DNA of 64,000 nt from the NCBI GenBank assembly GCA_018830325.1, contig JAHJSQ010000166.1, positions 1 to 64,000 of the forward strand. The letters are read 5' to 3'. A program made the translations under genes and the position numbers. The number at the start of each line of letters is the position of its first letter. Within the stretch, counting starts at the first letter, position 1. Positions 20,152 to 28,300 of this stretch are shown in pieces. The DNA comes from Gammaproteobacteria bacterium. GTDB taxonomy: Bacteria > Pseudomonadota > Gammaproteobacteria > Methylococcales > Methylomonadaceae. The notes beneath the pieces are model-generated. The model was not told the DNA's origin, searched no databases, and saw only the letters and a list, made by a program, of their open reading frames with translations.

Positions 20152-20342
20152 TGGAAGTTTTTCTAATCACGCTAATGGTGCTCTTGGTTATGTGGCTAGG
20201 CACGAAAATCATGGACAAAGCCGGACTACACAAAGCTTGGGTTTTGTGTTTATTGATCCCGATCGTTAACATCTTCATGATATGGGTTTTTGCTTTCTGT
20301 CATTGGCCCAACTTAAAAGAAGATGTTAAACAAGACTTATAG
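20148..20342 (+). CDS. small two-helix membrane protein (paralogue 2)
   Basis: The 64-residue protein has two hydrophobic helices. It shares a pattern with the preceding gene (GLHKAW against GFHPAW after helix 1, and CHWPN against LPWPN after helix 2). An AGGAG site lies 6 bases upstream, and the start overlaps the upstream stop by four bases (ATGA), so translation is coupled. ATG 20151 is an equally possible start. It is followed at once by another copy of the TGTAGACC hairpin. The function is unknown; the length and hydrophobicity suggest a phage-shock/PspC-like or envelope helper role, but nothing proves that. Confidence 0.65.
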   Translation: MMEVFLITLMVLLVMWLGTKIMDKAGLHKAWVLCLLIPIVNIFMIWVFAFCHWPNLKEDVKQDL

Positions 20343-20553
20343 CCCTAAAAAAGGCAGACGCCATGTGTTGTAGACCGTTCGTGCCGAGCCAAGTCGAAGC
20401 AAAAACGGTCTAAATCATTATCTCAAACTACCCCTTGCACCCACGCGCATCAAGCTAAAAACAGCCAACCCGCATCATACTCTTTGCCAAGTTCCAGCTT
20501 GGGTAACCGCATAAAAGATCAGACAGCATGTGTTTAAGACCTAAAACAAAAAA

Positions 20554-21567
20554 TTACTGCAAGCGATAAGTTGATTCGACCGCCGCTTCTCGTAAACCGA
20601 TTTCCTCCTCAAAATCCGGCATATCCGGCAAACGTTCAAAAATCGGCACAGGATCGCCATCGAGAACAGTAAGCGCATTTTTCAAAACCGCTTCATTCAA
20701 CTCAGGAATTACCCCGTTATTCGCTTTGGCAATGAGCTGCATTGCTGTATCGAGACGCTGTTCGAAAGTCGTTTCAACACCCTCTAAATCCGGATGCGCC
20801 TCGATATAGAGTTGATTATCGAGCCAGCCCGTTTTAATCTGTTGCTGCACGATTCGGACGGGCGTACCGACTGAAACCGAATGATATAACTGTTCGATAT
20901 CTTCGGGATACATGCGAACACAACCATGAGTAATTTGCATACCGATACCGTAAATCTTATCGATATCGGTACCGTGAATCCGATATTCCCCTTTTAAAGC
21001 CAAATGCAAGGCATAAGCGCCCAAAGGATTATGCGGCCCCGGAGGCACCACGGCCGGCAGCGGATCGCCCATCGCAGCATGTTCCCGGCGAATCGACTCC
21101 GGAGGATACCAAGACGGGTCTTTAACTTTTTTGACGACTTTGGTTAAACCCAACGGCGTCTGCCAATCCTGACGCCCGACGCCATGCGCAAACGACATTA
21201 CCGTACGCGGCATACCGGCTTGAGCCGGCGGATAATAATACATGCGATATTCGGCAATATTCAGCACAATACCTTCATGCGGCGTATCGGGAAGCACACG
21301 ACGATTAGGCAAACGCACAACCTCATCTTGTTTGACCGACCAACGATCCACATCTTGATTCAGGCGCACAATTTCCACCTGCCCCAATGAAAAACGTCGC
21401 GCTATATCTAATAAAGTCTCATCCTGGTTAGCGCGAGTAAAAGGAAAATCGTCGGCATGCTCGGTAACTACATTATCGTTAGGATCTTCCGGCCAAGAAT
21501 AAGTTACAGCATGAGCACTACCCAAGAACCCCACAACCAACAAAGCGAATAATACGCGCGTATTCAT
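20554..21567 (-). CDS. L,D-transpeptidase (ErfK/YbiS/YnhG family)
   Basis: This is a periplasmic enzyme forming 3-3 peptidoglycan crosslinks or attaching lipoproteins. The 337 residues have a signal peptide (MNTRVLFALLVVGFLGSAHA, cleaved about residue 20), a LysM-like region (about 45-95, DETLLDIARRFSLGQVEIVR), and a YkuD catalytic domain with HGTDIDKIYGIGMQ and the active-site cysteine in ITHGCVRMYPEDIEQLY. ATG 21567 was chosen over the longer frame from 21639 because it begins exactly at the signal peptide. Its upstream region (21590-21779) is duplicated at 25056-25246. Confidence 0.92.
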   Translation of the reverse strand: MNTRVLFALLVVGFLGSAHAVTYSWPEDPNDNVVTEHADDFPFTRANQDETLLDIARRFSLGQVEIVRLNQDVDRWSVKQDEVVRLPNRRVLPDTPHEGIVLNIAEYRMYYYPPAQAGMPRTVMSFAHGVGRQDWQTPLGLTKVVKKVKDPSWYPPESIRREHAAMGDPLPAVVPPGPHNPLGAYALHLALKGEYRIHGTDIDKIYGIGMQITHGCVRMYPEDIEQLYHSVSVGTPVRIVQQQIKTGWLDNQLYIEAHPDLEGVETTFEQRLDTAMQLIAKANNGVIPELNEAVLKNALTVLDGDPVPIFERLPDMPDFEEEIGLREAAVESTYRLQ

Positions 21568-21589
21568 CAAATTCACTATCTCAACAGCA

Positions 21590-21779
21590 AAAGTATATCT
21601 ACAAAATTGCCGAATTAAGCACCCGGCGAAATAACTCAATCATTACACCGAACGCTTTAAATGAACCTGTATTAAAACGCAAACAGCCTATCTAACTCGA
21701 AACGATAACGGCGCAAAGACGATCGGCGCGTATTCTATCAAAGGATTCAAAAAAATCATTTTATTTCAACTAGATTCGC
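21590..21779. repeat. 190-bp direct repeat, left copy (upstream region of the L,D-transpeptidase)
   Basis: It is nearly identical to 25056-25246, in the same orientation, with about ten substitutions and one base insertion. The two copies bracket 3.3 kb of mobile and broken genes. This copy is in the natural place, directly before the L,D-transpeptidase gene, and so carries its promoter. Confidence 0.9.
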
Positions 21780-21851
21780 GAACCAATATTGTTTATCCTA
21801 CCCGTCTATATTGCCGGGGTCATTTACAGAAATGATTTTGGCGTTAAAACC

Positions 21852-22570
21852 CTAATTTCCAAACTCTAAATTGGGCGTATCCCATTTAGAAACACAAACA
21901 TCATTCAAGATTGCGGGCAATTCGGCTGGATCTTTCACCACAACATATTGCCAAAGCCCAAAATTACCGGATTGATTGACTGCATCAACCCAACGCTCAG
22001 CGGCCTTGGCCTTAATATCAGCGTTGTCATTGTATTGGCCTTTAGTTTCAATAATCAAGGTTAGGCCAATATCCAACTCAACTATAAAATCCGGAATATA
22101 AGTCGATGGCACACCGTTTTTTCGGTAGGAGAACCGGTCATCCGTCGGTGATGCCACTCGGTTCAAAATCAACCATGCAGAAACATCCCCATGACAGTCG
22201 TTTTCCCGGTTCCTGTCGCCATTTTGCAGGCATAACAGATAAAACGCCAATAACTCTTTGGTCACTGCCGATGCACCATCATACGGAATGCCGGTTATGG
22301 CTCCGCTACGCCATTCCGTTATACGCTTGCGCAACCAATTCACAATGGATAAATCTTCCTGCTCGCCTACAGCCAAGTCGCCCTGCAGGCTCATCTGTTT
22401 CTTGTTTTTTTACCCCGACCTGAACTTTCCGGCACGCGATCATAATAACTAGCAGGTCGGCAGCCCTGGGCTTTTGAAGGCTATTTGCCATGCTCAATAA
22501 ACTAATGCTGCTTAGGTTCGGTAAATGGCGAATTGATGATCGGGCTTTGGACTTCGTTGGTCATGGTCAT
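21852..22570 (-). pseudogene. remnant of a type III-like restriction helicase/nuclease gene
   Basis: The true N-terminus survives at 22570-22502 (MTMTNEVQSPIINSPFTEPK, a typical opening of these helicase-nucleases) and then hits a TAG where the family has an aromatic residue, followed by IEHGK. The C-terminal 180 residues are open at 22394-21852. They contain a PD-(D/E)xK nuclease core, IPDFIVELDIGLTLIIETKGQ, and a KAAERWVDAVNQSG helix. The central helicase region, several hundred residues, is missing. Two short fragments joined by a deletion cannot encode an active enzyme. The matching methylase fragment lies at 23234-23473. Confidence 0.75.
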
Positions 22571-22577
22571 TAATATA

Positions 22578-22991
22578 TCAATGCGACGAGGCTAAAACAG
22601 CTTCTTGAAAGGGGCGATAAGCGATGATTTGGGTGCCATGAAACGGATTAAGAATAAGCAAATCCTCGTCCCCGGTCACTAAATAATCGGCACGGCCTGA
22701 AACCGCCAAATCCAGCAGAAAATTATCTTTCTTATCCCGGCAATCGTCAAAACGTCTACTGATTTCAACCCACTCCACGCGATCATAAAGCAAGGCAATC
22801 AGTTCTTCGATGGCAGCGTCCGAGAAATACTTTTTGAATTTAGGCCGGCGCAATACCCCAATTAGTTCAGCAAACAGCTGCTCGCTAAACAATATCGTGA
22901 TACTGTTGGAAATGAGTGCATCCGTCAGACCAGCCAGTGATTTGCCAATTAAAAAGCTGATCCACAAATTGGTATCAATTATTACGCGCAT
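22578..22991 (-). CDS. PIN-domain toxin (COG1569-type toxin-antitoxin)
   Basis: The 137-residue protein is a putative RNase toxin. Acidic PIN residues are at IIDTNLWISFLIG (residues 4-16), the central ELIGVLRRPKF, CRDKKDNFLLDLAVSGRADYLVTGDEDLL and NPF near the end. The C-terminal YLVTGDEDLL block is typical of the COG1569 PIN group. Its start overlaps the antitoxin gene by 17 bases, a normal arrangement for type II systems. It lies where one would expect the space between mod and res of the decayed restriction locus and remains intact while both neighbours are broken. Confidence 0.85.
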   Translation of the reverse strand: MRVIIDTNLWISFLIGKSLAGLTDALISNSITILFSEQLFAELIGVLRRPKFKKYFSDAAIEELIALLYDRVEWVEISRRFDDCRDKKDNFLLDLAVSGRADYLVTGDEDLLILNPFHGTQIIAYRPFQEAVLASSH

Positions 22992-23199
22992 CGAAATTTG
23001 CTTGTCTAACAGCTTCCACTTCGGCAGTTATCTCATCCAAGGTTAATTCATCGGTTTTGACCCGCGCTAAAAACTGCTTAAAACGGTTAGGAAAAGTTTC
23101 ATTTTCCAACAGCCGAAATAGCTCCATTTTTTCGCTGACATCGCACTGCTCAATGGCATTTTTAAGTTGGGTAAAATCTATTGATACTGAAATGCTCAT
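22975..23199 (-). CDS. antitoxin partner of the PIN toxin
   Basis: The 74-residue, acidic, mostly helical protein (LKNAIEQCDVSEKMELFRLL ... LTLDEITAEVEAVRQ) is encoded just before the PIN toxin and overlaps it by 17 bases. Its position, size and charge are those of an antitoxin that binds the toxin through its C-terminal half. No clear DNA-binding motif was identified. A GAGGTGAG ribosome site lies just upstream. Confidence 0.75.
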   Translation of the reverse strand: MSISVSIDFTQLKNAIEQCDVSEKMELFRLLENETFPNRFKQFLARVKTDELTLDEITAEVEAVRQANFDARNN

Positions 23200-23233
23200 C
23201 GCTCACCTCGCATAATGTTAATTAGGTTTCTTA

Positions 23234-23473
23234 TCATGCCACATCCCTGATGACCATCAACTCGTTGCTGCGTTCATCGATTACTTTCACGGCAATGCGT
23301 TTATGCGGACCCAATACGAAGGGTTCGCTTTCCACCCCGGCCAAATGCTCCCATACCGAATCGTTATACCGACCTTTCAGGGATTTTTGCAGATTGTCCC
23401 ACGAAGAAGTTTTCGGAAAAAACACCTGACGCGCACAAAAGCTCATGCCGTTGTAGTCAGTGTCCAACATTAT
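23234..23473 (-). pseudogene. C-terminal fragment of a type III-like adenine methyltransferase
   Basis: The roughly 80 readable residues (LDTDYNGMSFCARQVFFPKT ... GPHKRIAVKVIDERSNELMV) resemble the extreme C-terminus of the site-specific methylases that pair with the restriction helicase above (the family has DTDYN..SFF.R and RIAVKVI). The catalytic domain is absent; the frame is cut at 23476 by the end of an IS3-type element. It is a dead remnant, identified from remembered family patterns, so moderately sure. Confidence 0.6.
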
Positions 23474-23475
23474 AA

Positions 23476-23925
23476 TGGCCCCCAAAAACTGAACAACTAA
23501 TTAAGGTAGTAACCTGCATGTATAAACCCGAAAAGTGTAGAGAAAAACCATGCAGAGAAAGAAACACAGTGCCGAATTTAAAGCCAAAAAGTGGCGCTAG
23601 AAGCCTTAAAAGGCGATAAGACCATCAATGAGATCGCCGGCGCGCACCAGGTCCACACCGAAACAGGTGTCGAACTGGAAAAAAGAAGCGCAAGCCGGGC
23701 TGGTCGAGTGCTTTACCGTTAAACGAGGCCAAAAGAACCGGCAACATGAAGCCGACCAGGAAGCGCTGTATAGCCAAACCGGGCGGTTGAAAGTCGAGTT
23801 GGACTGGCTTAAAAAAAGTCCGGGCTGTCCCTGTAAGCGAACGGCGCCAGTGGCTGGAACCGGTCCCGGAACCCTCATTGAGTTGTCAGTGCGCGTTAAC
23901 CGGCGTATCGCGTAGTCGCTATTAC
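23476..23925 (+). mobile_element. truncated IS3-family insertion sequence
   Basis: It begins with a terminal-repeat-like end, TGGCCCCCAAAAACTGAAC. OrfA starts at 23550 (MQRKKHSAEFKAK) and needs two single-base corrections (near 23590 and 23655) to read through INEIAGAHQVH and PKQVSNWKKEAQAGLVECF. The first residues of OrfB (LSERRQWLEP ... QCALTGVSRSRYY) follow in another frame and stop near 23920. The DDE catalytic part and the right end are missing. The element is inactive and cuts the methylase gene. Confidence 0.8.
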
Positions 23926-24123
23926 TAGCGGCTATCGTTCCTACGCTCCGGAGCTCGCCGTTATACACAAGTACCGGTAAAGGTGCTGAACAGAGTTTAT
24001 CGAATACCTGGGAACGGTACTGTTTGAAAAATCAATGGATATTGAAAGTCAATGGCTTTCCCTCACCTAGCGTTAGGTGAGGGACGACGAAGGCGTCGCT
24101 CCCACAAAGGGTCGGATGCTCTG
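23926..24123. repeat. dispersed repeats left of the intron
   Basis: It contains an inverted copy of the GAGCTCTGGAGGATGAGAACG-like segment of 4200-4240 (here TTCCTACGCTCCGGAGCTCG, 23937-23956), the palindrome CCTCACCTAGCGTTAGGTGA (24061-24080) and the left part of the CGTCGCTCCCA element (24085-24123). The right part of that element continues at 24893. Confidence 0.7.
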
Positions 24124-24892
24124 ATAGGGGTAGGGAAGATTTCTCTCTCCTCCCTCCGAACCGTGCATGCGGTTCTCCCGCACACGGCTCTCCAGTCGGT
24201 GGTTTCCTCATCGGGACAAGCTGGTGAGCAATGGTGTTATTAATTGGTGAACTCCATTACTCCGCGTTACCACGTCAGCCCGCAAACTCGGTTTGATTCG
24301 TTACCTTCGGCTCCCTTCAACGGCTGAGCCTCTTTAAGCCTTTTACCTGAGGTTGGCTTAATGGCCGTGACACCGAACGCTACCTCGTTTCCACCTTCCT
24401 ACCCTTCTTTCCTATGACCGGTTTTGCTAGCCGGCTTTTACCATCGTTTCCTCTCTCGGTTTAGGCTCGTGTTTGTCTTCTCTGTTTCCGCCTGGTTTCC
24501 CAGCGGTGCCACACTATCCTCGCCTTGCCTTGAGCTTCCTCGACTTACGGTAATATAAGGGTTCTGACTCCTGCCACGGTCACCTCCGTAACAGGTCTCC
24601 CCAGTTTCTTCACAATACCTTCTGAACATTCCACTCCCAACCACAAGGTAGGCCCATTTATCGTTTTATCTGCCACAACAACGTAAATGATGGTTTTCAG
24701 GCTTCGTCGACTCCCAGGGGACTCGCGCCGCCTTACCCCGCCGAATCGGATTCGCTTTACTGCGGACTGCTCTTTTGCCTCCAGTTGCTCTCCACCCCAC
24801 CTCGCGGTGACGCAGTTACTTTCAGCTACGACGTTATGGCTTACGCCGACAGGGACTTACACCCTGCTGATTTTGTGCCCTCCTGGGCGCAC
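24124..24892 (-). ncRNA. ORF-less group II intron
   Basis: Read on the minus strand it starts GTGCGCCCAGGAGGGCAC (24892) and soon shows CAGCAGGGTGTAAGTCCCTG, a usual domain I opening. It has a textbook domain V at 24190-24158 (8-bp stem GAGCCGTG/CACGGTTC, 2-base TG bulge, 5-bp TGCGG/CCGCA, GAGAA loop, AGC triad at positions 2-4). It ends CTACCCCTAT at 24124. No reverse-transcriptase frame is present in 769 bases. The ends are fixed exactly by comparison with the empty repeat at 18486-18549. TGGGAGTG (24639-24632) can pair over 8 bases with the exon end CGCTCCCA and is the likely EBS1. Confidence 0.85.
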
Positions 24893-25055
24893 TGGGAGCG
24901 ATCCCCAGATCGCGATTTCGAAGCCTAGTGTGTTAAGCGACAATCAATGGTACGAGGCCTCATTGGTTAAGATTGCAAAAGTGCAATTCAAGACTTATGT
25001 ATAACGATGAGCGCAGAGCATGGGACCGAGAATGGCCGTGGGGCTGAAAGCTTAC
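24893..25055. repeat. right part of the intron-split repeat plus family A copy
   Basis: TGGGAGCGATCCCCAGATCG (24893-24912) completes the element interrupted by the intron. 24925-25018 is a partial family A copy ending GCGCAGAGCATGGGACCGA. Confidence 0.7.
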
Positions 25056-25246
25056 AAAGTATATCTACAAAATTGCCGAATTAAGCACCCAGCGAAATAA
25101 CTCAATCATTACACAGAACGCTTTAAATGAACCTGTTTTAAAACGCAAACAGCCTATCTAACTCAAAAACAATTACGGCGCAAAAACGATCGGCGCGTAT
25201 TCTACCAAAGGATTCAAAAAAATCATTTTATTTCAACTAGATTCGC
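25056..25246. repeat. 190-bp direct repeat, right copy
   Basis: It is a copy of 21590-21779 in the same orientation, detached from any L,D-transpeptidase gene. 25247-25368, between it and the array, contains no gene; a T-rich stretch near 25250-25270 is the only feature. Confidence 0.9.
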
Positions 25247-25368
25247 ACTATTTTATTCCATTTTTTTATGTGGAATCGACTACTTTCGACAATCCTATGA
25301 AGAGCGTTTACTTAGCTGCGTAGAGGGGTGAAATGGTATGGACTTTGCCGGTCTTTTATTTGGTTGCA

Positions 25369-28300
25369 TTTCTAAGTTGTCTATGCGGCAGTGAACGATA
25401 GATGCCCGCTTCTTCAGCTATATCCAAGATTTTAAGCTGCCTGTGCGGCAGTGAACCAATCGCAATAACGCGCCGGATGCAGGAAATATTTCTAAGCTGC
25501 CTGTGCGGCAGTGAACAGGCTATGTTCGTGCCATCAGACGGCGTGAGATTTCTAAGCTGCCTGTGCGGCAGTGAACGCGGGCCGTGATGAATAGCTGTAG
25601 CCATTAGATTTCTAAGCTGCCTGTGCGGCAGTGAACCCGTATCTCTCCCTCACTCGCCGGTAAAACATTTTCTAAGCTGCCTGTGCGGCAGTGAACGAAG
25701 GAATTAAGATGAAATCACTAATCAAACTTTTCTAAGCTGCCTGTGCGGCAGTGAACAGAATCCTATCAAAACGAGATGCTAGTGTACGTTTCTAAGCTGC
25801 CTGTGCGGCAGTGAACAGCAGTGATGCTTAACAGCAACATGATTGAGTTTTCTAAGCTGCCTGTGCGGCAGTGAACCATTAAATCGAGGCGCCGACCACA
25901 AGTTGATCTTTCTAAGCTGCCTGTGCGGCAGTGAACTTTGCATTTTTCCGAAACTCTTGAACTTCAACTTTCTAAGCTGCCTGTGCGGCAGTGAACCGTC
26001 AATCACTCGCAGTTCTCGCCCGGGTTCATTTCTAAGCTGCCTGTGCGGCAGTGAACATTCTCGAAGACGGAATGAAATGGGAAAGCATTTTCTAAGCTGC
26101 CTGTGCGGCAGTGAACAATTACCTACTTGGAATCTGGGCGAAATAAAATTTCTAAGCTGCCTGTGCGGCAGTGATCCGACGTGCCGGAAGGCGGCGGGGC
26201 GGCATCGGTTTCTAAGCTGCCTGTGCGGCAGTGAACTTACAGACAAAGGCCGTATTGCCATTGGCACCTTTCTAAGCTGCCTGTGCGGCAGTGAATATTT
26301 GGCGTGACTATTGGTCTCTACTTGATTTTTTCTAAGCTGCCTGTGCGGCAGTGAACTTGCAAACATACTTTTGCGTGAATGGAGGAATTTTCTAAGCTGC
26401 CTGTGCGGCAGTGAACGTTATCAAACATTTTAAAGCTTTGCTTGCGGATTTCTAAGCTGCCTGTGCGGCAGTGAACTCAATTGCGTGATCGTGAACGGCG
26501 GGGCTTATTTTCTAAGCTGCCTGTGCGGCAGTGAACATAAAAGCGCATCATGCCCCCTTAAACCAATTTTTCTAAGCTGCCTGTGCGGCAGTGAACAATC
26601 ATGGACTATTGCGGCGAAAGCATCATGTTTTCTAAGCTGCCTGTGCGGCAGTGAACTCACCACTATGTTCGGGTTTGTGGACGATCAATTTCTAAGCTGC
26701 CTGTGCGGCAGTGAACCATCATTTTCAATGGCATCGGCGTAGGTTGTCTTTCTAAGCTGCCTGTGCGGCAGTGAACTATGGTCAATTTTGTCTTTGATGT
26801 TGTTCGGTTTTCTAAGCTGCCTGTGCGGCAGTGAACCCGAGCGCCACGATAGCCAGCTCGGTCTTTAATTTCTAAGCTGCCTGTGCGGCAGTGAACGATA
26901 TATCTCTTTAATCATCGTCCAACTCACTTTTCTAAGCTGCCTGTGCGGCAGTGAACAACGATTGAAACGCTTTGGCACCACGGTCGAATTTCTAAGCTGC
27001 CTGTGCGGCAGTGAACATGAACCAATTGCTAACCGTGGCCTCGGTAATTTTCTAAGCTGCCTGTGCGGCAGTGAACGGTCTGCGTGCCGGTGAGGGCTGC
27101 GATTTCCGTTTCTAAGCTGCCTGTGCGGCAGTGAACACCGGCTAGTTCCGGCAGCGTGGTCTGGCCGATTTCTAAGCTGCCTGTGCGGCAGTGAACATTA
27201 CCGCAGCGCTCAACCAGGCGGCCGCATTTTTCTAAGCTGCCTGTGCGGCAGTGAACGAAGTCGTTATTGACCAGTGGCACCTGACGCTTTTCTAAGCTGC
27301 CTGTGCGGCAGTGAACGGATTTCGTCTTCTTTATTAATTTCAGGTCCATTTCTAAGCTGCCTGTGCGGCAGTGAACGCACCGACCGTATTGATGCGCACT
27401 ACGTTTCCTTTCTAAGCTGCCTGTGCGGCAGTGAACGAACGCCAGCGGGAACGATCGATTATCTCTCGTTTCTAAGCTGCCTGTGCGGCAGTGAACTTCT
27501 CGCGGGTTGGGTTAATGGGTTCGGAATATTTCTAAGCTGCCTGTGCGGCAGTGAACATATCGTTAATCAGTTGCAGCGCCTGACGTGTTTTCTAAGCTGC
27601 CTGTGCGGCAGTGAACGTTGGAACGGGACTTGGACGGACTTTCTAGTCTTTCTAAGCTGCCTGTGCGGCAGTGAACTTGGCAGGGTTACGCGCTGCTGTG
27701 TTGCGGGCTTTCTAAGCTGCCTGTGCGGCAGTGAACCCAATGGCATCGGAACGCAATGCGTTTTCGGTTTTCTAAGCTGCCTGTGCGGCAGTGAACATGT
27801 GCTGCAGCTCCGCCCGGTAAACCTCATCTTTCTAAGCTGCCTGTGCGGCAGTGAACCAAGCTGTTTCCAAGGCCCTGCGTTTCGGTCTTTTCTAAGCTGC
27901 CTGTGCGGCAGTGAACGCTGATCTTTATTATTGGTCTTTTTTTGTTGTTTTCTAAGCTGCCTGTGCGGCAGTGAACTCTGCTCTCGGCGGTCTTGTTCCG
28001 GTTTCATCTTTCTAAGCTGCCTGTGCGGCAGTGAACACTAACTGCAATCGGCGCAAAAAATCGTTTTATTTCTAAGCTGCCTGTGCGGCAGTGAACTTTT
28101 TGGTGATGGTGCCGGTCGGACTGTCGATTTTCTAAGCTGCCTGTGCGGCAGTGAACAATTATCGGTACATCGAGTGTGGAACATTCACTTTCTAAGCTGC
28201 CTGTGCGGCAGTGAACAGTTACTGCGTTGGCTCGATCCGTTCGTCAACTTTCTAAGCTGCCTGTGCGGCAGTGAACACCGGCGAGGACTGCATCCAACTG

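Noticed and set aside
23628-23915. 95-codon frame as a separate gene
   Set aside because: It is the frameshifted OrfA of the broken IS3 element.
24438-25004. Small frames inside the group II intron (24438-24644 minus, 24687-25004 plus)
   Set aside because: They lie in the structured RNA, one crosses its end, and neither resembles a reverse transcriptase.
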